Source: Astropecten irregularis (Eukaryota; Echinodermata; Asteroidea; Paxillosida; Astropectinidae). Taken from it: a DNA stretch of 64,000 bases. Below, one piece after another: positions 1 through 34,200 of this stretch; position 1 is the first letter of the stretch; every line of letters starts with the position of its first letter. The translations under genes and the position numbers were made by a program. The notes below the pieces were generated by a model. It was not told the origin of the DNA. It made no database searches and saw only the letters and a program-made list of their open reading frames with translations. Location: assembly GCA_963971285.1 (NCBI GenBank), contig OZ020254.1:19498932-19562931 (forward strand), read 5' to 3'.

Positions 1-127
1 TTCAGGCAGATTTCAATGGCTGCATGTAATACATGAATAGACATTGGCCGTTGATTTTTGTGAGTGGTGAATTATTTGTTGAGTACAGCAGTACGGACTG
101 TAGTCAGTTCCCATGAATGCCTTTCAG

Positions 128-23742
<23,615 letters not shown>

Positions 23743-24295
23743 ATTGCTGAACAACGTTAGAGAAGATATTAAAGGAAAGATCATACACAAGCTCACCTGA
23801 TCAAATAGGGACCACTAAAACCATTTTGTGTGGTACCTAAATCGGCATTTATTTAAATTATCATATGCAGTTTAATAGGTACTTCCGTCACCGTGTGTGG
23901 CTTGCTTTTATTTTTGATACTTGTGGCACTTAATAGAAGGTTTAAAAGTTCATTACTTGGGAGTTGTACAGGAATTATTTCATAAATATGCAGTTTAGTA
24001 TTCCACAAATCTTATTTCAAATGATATATTAATTCTTTTTTTATTATTTTTAATGATTTTATATGTTACGTTTGGATTTAGTTTCTTTTCAAGTACATCT
24101 GTAGATTTTTGGTCTCGATACTTCCTGTGTTACGCTTTCATGTCTTTCATTTGAAGAATTTCTTCTTTCTTTTTTTACTGAAAATCAAGCTTATTGTTCA
24201 TTTCGGAAAGATTATACAAGTAACACTTTTAAAGGATGACATTTTGAATAATATTTAATTGATGGGTGCTACTAATGTTATGTTTCATGTCAGTT
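23743..24295 (+). other. Probable RGS12 3' UTR, no repeat recognised
   Basis: AT-rich non-coding sequence after the stop. No canonical AATAAA is obvious before 24295; one occurs at 24879-24884. Extent of the UTR is unknown. Confidence 0.4.
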
Positions 24296-24395
24296 AACCC
24301 TAACCCACCTACCTGCATACCACAATTTACCACACATGGTTTTTCCTTTCTTGTGGTTAGTGTGGTATCCTTAATACCACAATATACGATCCCTT
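24296..24395. mobile_element. Fragment of telomere-like TTAACCCTAACCC element
   Basis: TTAACCCTAACCCACCTACC followed by CACAATTTACCACACATGG and GTGTGGTATCCTTAATACC, the left half of the family. Confidence 0.65.
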
Positions 24396-24445
24396 GATTC
24401 TTCTTCCTCTTCAAATCAAAGAGATTTACGACATACTTTCTTGTA

Positions 24446-24836
24446 GAGAACATCTGGGGCTACATTTCGTGCAAGTTTCAGCTCGATTGCCTAAGTATTG
24501 AGGGAGAAATATCAAACTCTAGCAGAAAAAAGTGTCTCATAGTCTAAGTGCAGTTTTTCTGCCGACTACTCTGCCGTTTTGTCGCATAGCGTGTGGTGCT
24601 ATACTTGGATTTTCGGCCATGAACATGACTTTGGAATTTGGCACAGCTCATACTTTCATTTAGAGTACATCTGGGGCTACATTTGGTGCAAGTTTCAGCT
24701 CGATTGCCTCTGTATTGAGGGAGAAATTTCAAACTCTAACAGAAAAAAGTGTCTCATACTCTAAGTGCAGGTTTTTTTTTGCCGCGTGCTCTGCCGTTTT
24801 GTCGCATAGCGTGTGGTGCTATACTTGGATTTTCGA
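24446..24836. repeat. Two-copy tandem duplication, 215 bp offset
   Basis: CATCTGGGGCTACATTT at about 24452 and 24667 opens two copies of a segment of about 175 bp with nearly identical sequence through TCTGCCGTTTTGTCGCATAG and GCTATACTTGGATTTTCG. Confidence 0.85.
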
Positions 24837-25171
24837 TCAAATATACTGAAGGAACAATATTGAAACATTTTTTTTAAGAATAAAAGAGCCTTTTTATTAT
24901 TATTTTGGTAATTCTATCATATTCTTGATGAAATGGGTTATAATAATTCATATTTATTAATAATGGGTGGATAATTATTGCATCATTCATACATGTAGTA
25001 GTACAATATTGACTGTGGTTCCACTTTCATGTAGCTGTTGAGCCAAAAACCTGCTAAGCACGATAGCAAGCACCAGCTAAATACCATCTAAAAGCTTCAT
25101 CATGTTCATGTGATGTAAACTGATTGTGACTGGTACTTCGCTCTTTTTTGGGGGGGGCTTAGCAAGATTTC

Positions 25172-25409
25172 CTGGGCCCTTTTCCAAACCTCGGCTCCGG
25201 CTCAGAATCCGGCTCTGGCTCCATTTCGTGAATCTATTCTAGAATAACAGGTATCAAAATAAAGGCTTTTGGCTGCAGTTCGGAAGTATTTTACTCTATT
25301 TTGAACAAGAGCTTCATCTTCAATGAAAAGCCACAACCTATATTTTTTGCATAATTATGTGACAGCACCAGAGCCGGAGCCAGAGCCGAGGTTTAAAAAA
25401 GGGCCCAGG
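25172..25409. mobile_element. Complete GGCTC-ended miniature element
   Basis: CCTGGGCCCTTTTCCAAACC at left and GGTTTAAAAAAGGGCCCAGG at right are inverted repeats. Inside them GGCTCCGGCTC / GAGCCGGAGCC continue the pairing. This copy gives the family's full ends. Confidence 0.8.
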
Positions 25410-25545
25410 AAATATTTGAGGCTTTGCGTGGTGATGGTTGGTATGTGATTCGGTTTGCGGTAACACCGTGTAATATTTGTTTCGTACTCTTCGTACTTCT
25501 GATTTATTCTGCTTTATTAAAGGAGCTCTGTGTAAATTGGGTCCT

Positions 25546-25789
25546 GGGGCCAATTTCACAGACCTGCTTAGCACAAAAATTTGCTAACCATGAAATTTCT
25601 TTCTTGATAAAAACAGGATTAACAACCAAATTACCATTTGTTGTGTATCACTTGTGATTGTTCTTTGGCTGTTGTTCGCTGACCATGAATATCAAATGGA
25701 ATTTTTAATGGTGGTTTGTTTTATTAAGCGAGATATTTTGTGCTAAGCATTTTTTTTGTGCTTAGCAGCTTTGTGTAAATTGTGTCCTG
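25546..25789. mobile_element. GGCCAATTTCAT/CTTAGCA miniature element
   Basis: Left GGGGCCAATTTCACAGACCT; right TTTTTGTGCTTAGCAGC. Core ATCACTTGTGATTGTTCTTT and GCTGACCATGAATATC, inverted relative to 7921-8147. Confidence 0.7.
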
Positions 25790-26124
25790 GTAGTAGGTTT
25801 GTCATGTGAATAGTTAATTGTATGTAGTGTTAATATGGCGCTATTGTATTCAATGCACTTTGGTATGGCACTTGCTGTGTGTATGGTGTTTCATACCATA
25901 GTATGGGACAGGCAGATCGTATTCATATTATACCTAATAATCAAGCACATAGATATGTATTATTAATGAATAACTATTGACTTTGGTCAATTTATTTTAT
26001 GATTTAGTCCGTATAGTGTCACAATTTTCCAAGCATTTTGTGAACGGTTCTTGCATGCCATTCAATGCTCACATGTTTGAAAGAAAAGGATGTTGTATTT
26101 TCCTTGTTAAATGGAAATTTAGTA

Positions 26125-26286
26125 CAGTGGAACGCCGCTATAACGAACACTGCTATACCAAACATTTGGCTATACCGAACATCATCCTTGGCTCCCAATT
26201 TTTATGTACGATGTATAGGATATAACGAACAACCACCTTAACGATCAATTTCCATGCATCCTGTTCGTTATAGTGGCATTCCACTG
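26125..26286. mobile_element. Pogo/Tigger-like MITE
   Basis: CAGTGGAACGCCGCTATAAC and GTTATAGTGGCATTCCACTG ends flanked by TA on both sides bound 162 bases. CTATAACGAAC and GGATATAACGAAC words repeat inside. The ends differ from the 8187-9658 element, so it is a distinct family. Confidence 0.85.
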
Positions 26287-26599
26287 TATTTGAAAAGTGT
26301 ACATTTCACAGTTTGAATGGGCAAAATATCATCAAGGAATGGGTGTATTTCATTGGTTGAAACTGTCTGAATCCAGCCAATGGAAGCTTAGACAGTGCAA
26401 ATTCAAAAAACCTAGGATTTGCAGAACATCTTGATGATTCAGCAGGACCTCATACAATTATTTTCTTGATGCAGTTTTCCTTCATATGTGAGCATTCAAT
26501 GACAAGTTACCTTTACTTCGAGATGGTAATGAGTAGATATTATGAACTTTACAACAAATTTATGTAATTCATTCTCTATAATAAGGTTAAGATCACTTT

Positions 26600-26962
26600 A
26601 AAGGTAACTTCATACTTTGGTTTTTGTCAAAGAAATGCAGATTCTTGGGCAAAACTATCAAGAAAGATACAGTCATCTGTGAAATTTCCAGTCCCATACA
26701 GTGTCCACTTTTTGAGAAAACAGTGAAAACTGCTGGCAATATTTTAAAATATTCACAGGAGTTTTGATCTTCCAGAGATCAAAATTGTTTTTGGTCATTG
26801 GTTTGACTCTTTTCTAAAAAATAAATACAGCATTTCAGGCAGAAAGATTTTAACAGTATGTTTCTACCATCACCATCTTTAGTTCTTTACACCCTGTAAG
26901 TTATAGGTAAATCTGTGGTGATTTCTGTTTGGGTATGCTACCAAAGTATGATACTACCTTTA
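26600..26962. mobile_element. ATCATACTTTGGT-family element, complete
   Basis: AAAGGTAACTTCATACTTTG and CAAAGTATGATACTACCTTT ends with the same internal order as 15753-16093. Confidence 0.8.
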
Positions 26963-27555
26963 TTATTCAGTGTCTTGAATCAGTATATGTAATTGTCCTC
27001 GTTGAAAACCTGGCTTCCTTCAGTCAAGTTTTAAGCTAGCTATATTTCAGTTCCTTAATATCAGAATTAGAACCATATAATGTATATCTTATACATGAAA
27101 TTCCTGTAAATAATAATTTCTGTATTCATTCATATATATATAAGAGTAGTTCACGATATTCAAAAGTCATCCATTTAGTTATTGTTGGAATGTGTTGAAC
27201 CTATGACTTCATATCGACCTATGATATCATCTGTACATTTATGTATATTATTGGAATTATCTATCTGACTTATTTTTATATCCAGTATTGATAGTATGTA
27301 CATAAGCAATGAGATGGCATTTTTGTATAGATCTAGCTAGGAGGATCAAGCTTTTAATAATAACATGTGACCACACAACATCTTAAGGATGTTTGCTATG
27401 GCACTTCACCAAATGCCTCAACTGTAGGCTTGTTCTGTGTGTTTTAAACCGACAAGTTTTCCGTGGTACGTTGATAATTTGCTTGGAAGTTCCCAACATT
27501 CCAATAACACATTGCAACCTCAAAATATACCACTGATTGACTGAAACTAAACTTA
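26963..27555. other. Intergenic, nothing recognised
   Basis: AT-rich sequence with a short (TA)n near 27132-27140. No coding or repeat signal. Confidence 0.5.
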
Positions 27556-27795
27556 GTATTGAAAAGTGAACAAAGAAACATTGACTGGAGCGGGATTCGA
27601 ACAAGTGACTTCTGGAATACCGTACCGGTGCTCTTAACCAACTGAGCTATCCAGCCCTATGTTGGTGGTGTCCCTAATAGTCAACTATCTTTGTTCATTT
27701 GGCAGTCCGAAGCCATGAAACTACGCACATACTGCTATATCCCAAGGATCGTTTTATCAATACACGCAGCAGTGCTGCAACCTGCGAAAACAGTA
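27556..27795 (-). mobile_element. tRNA-derived SINE, AGCTCAGTTGG family
   Basis: The minus strand has leader CCTTGGGATATAGCAGTATG, A box TAGCTCAGTTGGTTAAGAGC, a B box GTTCGAATCCC split from its acceptor stem as expected, and the tail TTTCTTTGTTCACTTTTCAA. Confidence 0.8.
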
Positions 27796-28063
27796 CAAAC
27801 TTTGTATTGATTAGTGATGGGTCAGTGTGTGATTGTTTGTAGGTACTGTGCCAACAGTCTGTTCTGGATTTGCTTGTAATATCTGACTATCTGATAAGAG
27901 GAATGACTCTTATTGAGTCCGTTGCTTGATCATACACTGTTGTACTCTGTCACAGCTAGGCGGTTGCCATGATAACAGACAATCTAGTCTAACCTATCCT
28001 CAGCTAGGTAAGAGTCAAGTTTGATCCATGGAATTCTTCATCAAGTTTCAGAGAACTTTTCAC

Positions 28064-28240
28064 AATACGGGCGGTTCCAAAAAGCGCACCCCAAGAGTTT
28101 GCAACGCATAAACCAATCACAATGCTTGGAAATTGTCGACAGAATGCGCATCTGGAAAAAGGGTCGACGCATTGCCCACACTGTGATTGGCTAACATGTT
28201 GCAAACTCTTGGAAGCGCACTATCGTGAATCGCCCGTATT
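28064..28240. mobile_element. Inverted-repeat miniature element, AATACGGGCG ends
   Basis: AATACGGGCGGTTC / CGCCCGTATT ends, with inner CAAGAGTTTGCAAC / GTTGCAAACTCTTG and CAATCACAATG / CTGTGATTGG pairs, making an almost complete palindrome. Confidence 0.75.
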
Positions 28241-29031
28241 ACCCATAGTTCATGTGTGGTCGGAACCGCTTGCAAATTATCAATGTAATTGTTTTTTATC
28301 GCAGTCGTCCTTAAGACTACATGTATTATGTTTAATTCATCTTAAGACGTTTTCATAAATCAAATTCACAATTTTGATAATTCCATTGCTTTTCATTTTT
28401 GACAAACAGTCTATATTGTGATACTGCACTCTTCATACATTGCATGTAAGAGGGAAATGTATTCAAATCACATATGTCATTTGTTTCTATTATTCATACA
28501 AAACATTATAATTATGAGGTAGAAATTCATTTAGTTTGCAAATAATATATAAAATGTGACTTTTTTTTACTCATATATACCAAACATGTATATACCTTGT
28601 ATCCATATTTATATAGATTTTCACATAGAGGTAATAAATACAGTATTTTCAGTTTGACCACATACATTTTGTGTTGCATTTCTTTTAAGAAATGCTTTAT
28701 CAGAAAAAGGATTAAATATGAAAGCTTTCAAATGAAGTTGTTTTGTTGTTTATTTTTTGTGAGTGAAGTAAAACGCTCTTTTCATATCTGCATCATTTGT
28801 ATTGTAAAGAAGTGGCGACAATCTGCGAGATTGATTAAAAATAAACAGTGGCTTACATGCGCATTTTCCAGTCCAATTATATTGTCATTTTTATTATACA
28901 TTAAATATTCAAAATTCATTTTAAAATCAGGTGATGATATCATGATGATGTCATATGCTTGGAGGATCGTCATTGGATGATGGTTGAAGTACCTGCCAAG
29001 TTTGAAGTCAATTGGAAATGGGAAAAGGATA
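28241..29031. other. Intergenic, nothing recognised
   Basis: AT-rich. Open frames here have no recognisable protein features. Confidence 0.5.
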
Positions 29032-29275
29032 GGGGCCAATTTCATAGAGCTGCTTAAACACAAAATGAAGCAGTCTTGCTTGATCAAACAGGATTACCGG
29101 TACCAACCAAATTTTCATGTGATATTTACTGCCATTGACTTGTATTCGGCCATTGTTTCCTGAGCATAACATTCACAAGGAGTTTTGGCTGGCATACTGA
29201 TTTTATTTAACATGGTTTTTGGTGCTTACTGGTAAGCAAATTTTGGTGCTTAAGCAGCTCTATGACATTGGCCCA
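29032..29275. mobile_element. GGCCAATTTCATAGAGCTGCTTAA miniature element, complete
   Basis: AGGGGCCAATTTCATAGAGC and GCAGCTCTATGACATTGGCC ends. Internal CGGCCATTGTTTCCTGAGC is shared with 11680-11834. Confidence 0.75.
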
Positions 29276-29339
29276 ATGTTATAGCAATGGGAACAAGTGG
29301 AAGAAAAAAAGAATATGTCTGGGTTAATTTGAAATCATT

Positions 29340-29505
29340 GAATGGTAAGCAATGCCAACGAACAAAGATAATTGACAATTAGGGACACTGCCAAAATAGG
29401 GCTGGTTAGCTCAGTTGGTAAGAGCACCGGTACAGCATTCTGGTGGTCGCTGGTTCGAAATCTGCTCCAGTCAATTTTTCTTTGTTCACCTTTCAAAGAC
29501 AATCC
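29340..29505 (+). mobile_element. tRNA-derived SINE, AGCTCAGTTGG family
   Basis: GGTTAGCTCAGTTGGTAAGA (A box) and GCTGGTTCGAAATC (B box) with GAACAAAGATAATTGAC upstream and TTTTTCTTTGTTCACC downstream. Confidence 0.8.
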
Positions 29506-30100
29506 TTTAAATTTGCTGATTTCACAAATTCCACAGATAAAAACACAAGACAGTAATTAATTGTATAATTAATTAATAAATATTTCATTTTAATTTCCAG
29601 TTTTCCAGACTGCACTGGTAAACGTTATCCCAAAGACAATACATTAATATCTTATTAATATTTCACATGAAACGTTAACATGTATTGGAAGGTATATAAT
29701 AAATATTATTGGAAATATTAGTGTACGTATAGAATACAAATTGAAATAAATATTACAGGCACTTATGGCATAACTCATAAATAAATAAATATAATAATAC
29801 TTGAAAATATAGAGCTTCTTAAAAAAAAGTTAAAATAATTTAGAAGTTAAGTGCTTTGGCGTTAGTAAAATAAGGAAAAAGTGAACATGTTTGGAAAGCA
29901 GCACAATATTAAAATAGTCAGCACAAATTTGTATTAATTTATAATTTCCTTCAATTCTACAGGAACCGTGTCCAACTCTAGTGAATTCTTATTGAGGATG
30001 GAATAATCTGAGCACAATTTCAATGGAATGTATTAATACTTGGAGAAAATTACTGGACGAATAATCAAACAACAGCGAAATGTCATCTGTGATCCACTTA
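29506..30100. other. Intergenic, nothing recognised
   Basis: Very AT-rich with many AATAAATATT-type words; no gene or bounded repeat. Confidence 0.5.
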
Positions 30101-30456
30101 AAAGGTACAGTACAGGATTGGTAACATACCCAAACAGAAATGTTCACATATTTAAGTATAACTTTCAGGGTATGAAGATGGTGCTGGTAGAAACATACCG
30201 TTATTCCGGCAGAAATGCTGTATCAATCCAGAAATTAGTAAAACAACGACCAAAAACAGTTTTGATCTTGGGGTAAGATCAAAACTATTTTTTATGTTTT
30301 ATAAGAAAGATTGAGTTGGGTTTTCGCTATTTTCTTGTGACTCAGATGTCCTATTGAGCTCAAATTTTCACAGGTTTATCAGTTCATGTACATGTTGTAT
30401 CAGACAAAGTGTGAGTGCTGTTCTGTGACCTTTACCAATCATGTATTATACCTTTA
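30101..30456. mobile_element. Diverged element related to the ATCATACTTTGGT family
   Basis: AAAGGTACAG at left and TATACCTTTAA at right. The left half has the AACAGAAATGTTCACA and CAGAAATGCTGTATCAATCC blocks of the family; the right half (GAGCTCAAATTTTCACAGG) is shared only with 20646-20790, suggesting a separate subfamily. Confidence 0.6.
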
Positions 30457-30756
30457 ACATTATATTGGTCATTACGTTCTAATACCTGTATCATGTACCT
30501 GTATACTGCAATCGCTGGTCCAATTCAATAGCATCTCAAATAATCACGAATCAATTATTATAATATAGACTTCCAGCTTCAAACTATGCATGACTTTATG
30601 TTATGGAATGTTTCTGTGTGTAATAACTGAAGATAATTATACTAAAACTGTAAAACGTTATTTTGATTGCAAGATGATGAACTGAAATTGTTTTAGAAAA
30701 AAAACAATCGATTCTTAGAATATTGTTAGTCTCACATTTTGAATTCTGAGGTAAGT

Positions 30757-31182
30757 TTAACCCTTTCTGCCCGGGAAGCAAAGTTCGCCTAATGGCATGA
30801 GAATATTCATGATTGCTTTGTTATTTCCATTGAAATACATTGACTGAGGGTACTGTCTAGAACAAGAGGTTCAATGAACCTTTATTGTCCCCCAAAATTC
30901 ACTCATTGTGGTACTTTTACCCTTCTCTTGATTTGCATTTGAATAGATCAGCATTTTCAAGCAGAACGCAATCTGTGAGTTCCAAACACAGCTGTGGTGA
31001 CACTGATTACGTCCACCTGGAATTTGGGATATTGTCCGGTGGTATTCAACCATTGTGTGCCTGTATTGTTTACACCGAGCTCCCTGCACACATAGGCCGG
31101 TCAGATGACCTCTATTTGACCGGTGGCTGATAATGAGGCAGGTAAAAACAAAGCAAAATTAATCCCGGGCTGAAATGGTTAA
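30757..31182. mobile_element. piggyBac-type miniature element, TTAACCCTTTCTGCCCGGG ends, complete
   Basis: TTAACCCTTTCTGCCCGGGA and TCCCGGGCTGAAATGGTTAA are inverted repeats inside a duplicated TTAA. 426 bases, no transposase. Core includes CTGATAATGAGGC and CACAGCTGTGGTGACAC, shared with 41128-41541 and 13463-13700. It lies just downstream of the CCDC125 stop. Confidence 0.8.
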
Positions 31183-31257
31183 CTAAATATTGAACAAATA
31201 CAAGAAAACAATTCAAGAATCGGAAGCCTAAGCTGTGGACGTTGTACAGATGTGGTA

Positions 31258-34200
31258 TCAATGCTTGCTATATTCATTCAATCGTTCCATTGTCTTTTCA
31301 AGGTCTTGCGTTTTTCTGGCCAGCATCTTGGCGACGAGTCGTTGATGAGCTAAAGCTTCCGTCTTGTCACTCAACTGTCGACAGAAATTGTGGGAAACCA
31401 GAAAGAGGACCACAGCTTCGTAAGAGTGAGGTAAGTATAGGTATGCAGGGGCTGATTTCATGAAGCACTAAGACCAATCTTAAGAGTGAATTCATCCAAA
31501 TTGCTAAAAAAGCAAAGCGTGATGCCACAATGCAAATCGCTACAGTGATACTAACAACTCATCTTAAGATTAATCTTAGTGTTTAGTGAAATCCAGTCAA
31601 GGGGCCGATTTCACTAAAGCTTTGCGATCATCGCTAAAGCCCAAATCTGTCGCTTAACGAAAAATCAATCGCTACTTTGCTTAACAGTTTTTCCTTTAGA
31701 GACGGGCTTTGTTCGTTTGGCAGTCAGAAGCCATGAAACCACTCACATACCACCATATCCCAAGGATCATTGAAGATACGCGCAGCATTAGCAATGCTGC
31801 AACGTGAGAAACGATACACAGGGGATCACTCAAAGAGGATGCGGCTTTCTTAATCAATACAATCATCAAATAACCACAAAGGAAACATTGGATGAGTAAT
31901 CTTACCATATCAGCCAGGGTGGTTATCAAGTCAGGCAGTGGCTCTGATACTTGGACGGCAACGCTCCTATACTTGACGTCTATTTGGCTGTCATCAACTT
32001 CATTTTCACCAGTACTTTGTTCAGACTCAGTGAACCAATGCCAATCTACACAGTAATAGTCACCAGAAACAAAATGAAACTGAGTGAGAATATCACTCTT
32101 ATTCACGTGAATGATGAAATCTGATTCATAGATAGTGCCACAAGCATCAAAGTTGGCAACTTCGGTTCTGCTCCAATGACGTCATTGGTTCAACCGAACG
32201 AGAACCGAGGGAAGGGATTGGTTTAATAATGGTCGGTCAAACATGGCAACCCACAGGTCCATCTCCTAGTTCTGCCATGTCCGCCGCCATTTTGATTGAC
32301 ATTTTGCAAAAGTGTTTTGGCACCCTTCCCCAACTATGTTTCTGTTCATCAAGAGTGACATCAGAAACACTTTAGTTTGCATGGCGTGGTAACCTAGTTA
32401 CCTTAATAGGTTGCATGGTAACCTAGATGCAGCCTAGTAACCAACTCTTCCTATACCCCTTATCCCTCAGGATGAAGTTACCATGTTGAAGCTCATCTTT
32501 CTTCCTCCTGTGCTTAGATCGATTCCTTCCCCAGGACCTCTTCTCCTCTTGATAGATCCTACGGATCTCCCCTGCAAGGAGGTAGTTCTGATCTAGCTGA
32601 TTGTCGAAGGCCGTCAGGTAGGAGTCTGCTTTCAAGGTGAGTCCCTCCAAGTTCTGTTTCAGCTCAATCACCTAAAGTGGAATCAGATATGAACATTGAC
32701 AGAGGAGTAATGAAGATGGCAAGTTACTCTAACATGTAAACCGGGCATCTACTGTGGTCTCTAAATGGTTTTACTGCCTGAGAATACCATGAAGTGTACA
32801 GTGAAGCTATGAAGATGACGGCTTAAGCCCTGTCCGCACTGGACTTTTTGGGGGGCAAAGTTACCGAGACACTGGGTACTTTACCCATTTTAAGTCCAGT
32901 GCGGACGTCTCAGGAAGTCTTAATTTTCCCGACCCGCGTGGGTATTTCGACCAGCCAACTTCTTGCCAGGAAGAATTCCATAGACACTTTACCCGAGACG
33001 AAAAGTCCAGTGCTGACAGTGCGAGTCGGGTACCCTCATGAGCCTAGTATTGACAGCTCGGTAATTCTTCCATGCATACACAGTTATTAGTTACGCGATT
33101 CGAAAGTCCAAGTGCGGACACCAGTAATATTTGCCCAATTTTTCATTTACCATCGGCTCGGTGAAACCCCCGGAAAGAAAAGTCCGGTTCGACAGGGCTT
33201 TATGCAGGGTGTGGACTGAACATGAGAGGCAGACAATCAAGATATCATTCAAGTCTGAAATTTATACAAACCTTATCTTTGAGGAGGTCATTCTCCTTCT
33301 TCAGTCTTGCTGCGGCTCGTGCGCATCCGCATGGCTCCGGTTTACTGCCTCGACATAAACAAGCTCCTAGAACTGCAAACTGCTATAGAGGAAGAATACG
33401 ACCAAAACCACAGATATTCAAGCTATATTCTGTTATATTCAGGAAGAGTGACTTGGACTGGGGGGACTGGGTGTTAAGAGTGCTTAGGTACTGGTATAAT
33501 TAGGTTACTGGGTGTTAGAGTGTTATTGTCCTGGGTGTTTGGGTCCTAAGTTTTAGGGTTTTGTAGTGAATTGGAATGAAGCTGAAGAAGGTAGTAAGGA
33601 TGAGACTGCTGTAGCTCTGAGGCTGTTCCAGAGGGTGGGAATGGGGAGAGGGCATGTGGATGTGGAAGTTGATACTCACCTCAGAAAGTGAATTGTGTAA
33701 GTAGGCGTCATGTGTAGCTGACTTGTGGTGTTCATACTGTAAACGTTCCTTAGCATCCATCAAAGCGAGAAGTTCATCACGTTCACGCATCAAAGCTAAA
33801 GAGAAAAGAAGACAAGTACAATTCATTCAATTATTCTGTTCACTTTCTTGTCAGGCAATAAGATACTTCACTTGATGATGCTCTCAATATTAATCTTGAA
33901 GGGTTGTTGTTTCCATAGGATATGCATAGGTGGCAAGTGCGCGTTAGGCACTCGCCTCTCAACAATGTGTCCCGGGTTCGATCCCAGCTTGGGTCATATG
34001 TGAGTAGAATTGTGCGTTGGCTCTCTCTTGTGCTACAAGAGTTTTTCTCTGGGCTCTCACGTTATCATGTATGGGTTGATGTGGTTAGCAGCCAAGGGCG
34101 CTAATGAATGCCGGCAACTCGATCACGTTGTAGCTGTACCCTTCGCAGCTCAGCATTCCAAATTATAATTATTATAATATTAAACTTATTTATTTTGGTT

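Noticed and set aside
28597-28980. 127-residue frame in the spacer
   Set aside because: AT-rich, biased to Ile/Phe/Lys/Cys by composition, with no recognisable domain or splice context.
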